The notes beneath the pieces are model-generated. The model was not told the DNA's origin. It did not search any database and saw only the letters and a program-made list of their open reading frames with translations. Shown piece after piece: positions 6,751 to 7,138 of a stretch of 7,138 nt of DNA. The DNA is from Flammeovirgaceae bacterium UBA1842 (GTDB taxonomy: Bacteria; Bacteroidota; Bacteroidia; Cytophagales; Cyclobacteriaceae). The position numbers were made by a program, and so were the translations under genes. Each line of letters starts with the position of its first letter. Position 1 is the first letter of the stretch. The DNA lies in NCBI GenBank assembly GCA_002338655.1, contig DDIU01000029.1, positions 1 to 7,138 of the forward strand, written 5' to 3'.

Positions 6751-6766
6751 AATTCTTGGGTAGGGA

Positions 6767-7102
6767 TTAACCTTGATTTTCTTTTTTCACATGCTCAACG
6801 AGTTTTTCGCAGAGGTCATTCATTTGTTTTGACATAAACTCATCACCAGTACTGTTTTGTACGCTTTGAGCGAGTCCACCAAGGCAGTCAATATAAAATC
6901 GTTTCATTTCATCAACGGGCATTTCCTTAGTCCACAGATCTATGCGCATAGTATTTTGCTGTTGATGGTCCCAAAGAGAGATACTTATTGATTTGGTTTC
7001 TTCAGGATGGTCTGTTCCTTTTTCAGTAGCCTCCCACGTTATTTTTTCTGGGATATTGTCGTCATCAAGTGCAACTGTGAAGTTAATTTTAGATTGTTTC
7101 AT
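6767..7102 (-). CDS. gldC: Gliding motility protein GldC
   Basis: A 111-residue soluble protein, the usual length of GldC. It is a small cytoplasmic protein of the Bacteroidota gliding set; its biochemical role is not settled, and it is often found next to gldB. There is no signal peptide or membrane segment. The N-terminal half reads as beta strands (INFTVALDDDNIPEKITWEA, then SISISLWDH and MRIDLWTKEMPVDEMK), and the C-terminal half is helical (FYIDCLGGLAQSV, then MNDLCEKLVEHVKK). The DDDNIPEKI and LWTKEMPVDEMK segments are what I recognise as family-typical. The ATG at 7102 is the only sensible start. The DNA just upstream, to the window edge, is a heptamer tandem repeat. The gene that should lie further upstream is outside the window. 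The receptor gene follows on the same strand; nothing shows that they work together. Confidence 0.9.
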   Translation of the reverse strand: MKQSKINFTVALDDDNIPEKITWEATEKGTDHPEETKSISISLWDHQQQNTMRIDLWTKEMPVDEMKRFYIDCLGGLAQSVQNSTGDEFMSKQMNDLCEKLVEHVKKENQG

Positions 7103-7108
7103 TTATTC

Positions 7109-7138
7109 AAGTAGTAAGTAAGTAGTAAGTAGTAAGTA
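7109..7138. repeat. Tandem GTAGTAA heptamer repeat upstream of gldC
   Basis: From 7111 the sequence reads GTAGTAA, GTAA, GTAGTAA, GTAGTAA, GTA: three heptamer units with one shortened unit, reaching the window edge and possibly continuing. It starts 8 bases before the gldC start codon and so occupies its leader or promoter. Confidence 0.85.

Overview
The window looks like chromosomal DNA from a marine or soil Bacteroidota, most likely Cytophagales-like. The reasons are a GldC gliding-motility gene, a large TonB-dependent receptor with an N-terminal carboxypeptidase-regulatory-like domain, a lipoprotein whose lipobox cysteine is followed by Ser-Ser-Asp-Asp-Asp (the Bacteroidota surface-export type of signal), low G+C intergenic DNA, and starts that mostly lack a Shine-Dalgarno sequence. 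The genus assignment is inference.

Layout: positions 1-500 carry no convincing gene but are rich in structure: a palindromic REP-like motif, a terminator-like hairpin, a 16-bp tandem duplication and a long inverted repeat made of two head-to-head REP-like units. Positions 519-1041 hold a type II toxin-antitoxin pair with overlapping stop and start. The antitoxin is intact; the RelE/ParE-type toxin is split by a one-base deletion near 894, and its missing C-terminus is readable in the next frame down to 1041. Positions 1041-1192 are an imperfect inverted-repeat-bounded spacer. A secreted protein of unknown function with tandem Tyr-rich YD-like strands lies on the minus strand (1191-1991). A 290-bp AT-rich divergent region with a candidate Bacteroidota-type promoter leads to a plus-strand lipoprotein with two fasciclin (FAS1) domains (2282-3349), which ends in a strong terminator. 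A convergent intergenic region (3350-3690) separates it from the minus-strand TonB-dependent receptor (3691-6618), which has its own terminator. Upstream of the receptor, on the same strand, is gldC (6767-7102), preceded at the window edge by a heptamer tandem repeat.

The genes do not form one pathway. The FAS1 lipoprotein, the receptor and the secreted protein are all cell-envelope proteins; GldC belongs to the gliding machinery; the toxin-antitoxin remnant and repeats mark an accessory patch at the left. I see no clear undescribed multi-gene system. The points most worth checking are the frameshifted toxin, the head-to-head repeat with compensatory stem changes, the possible MITE-like spacer, and the simple repeat in front of gldC.
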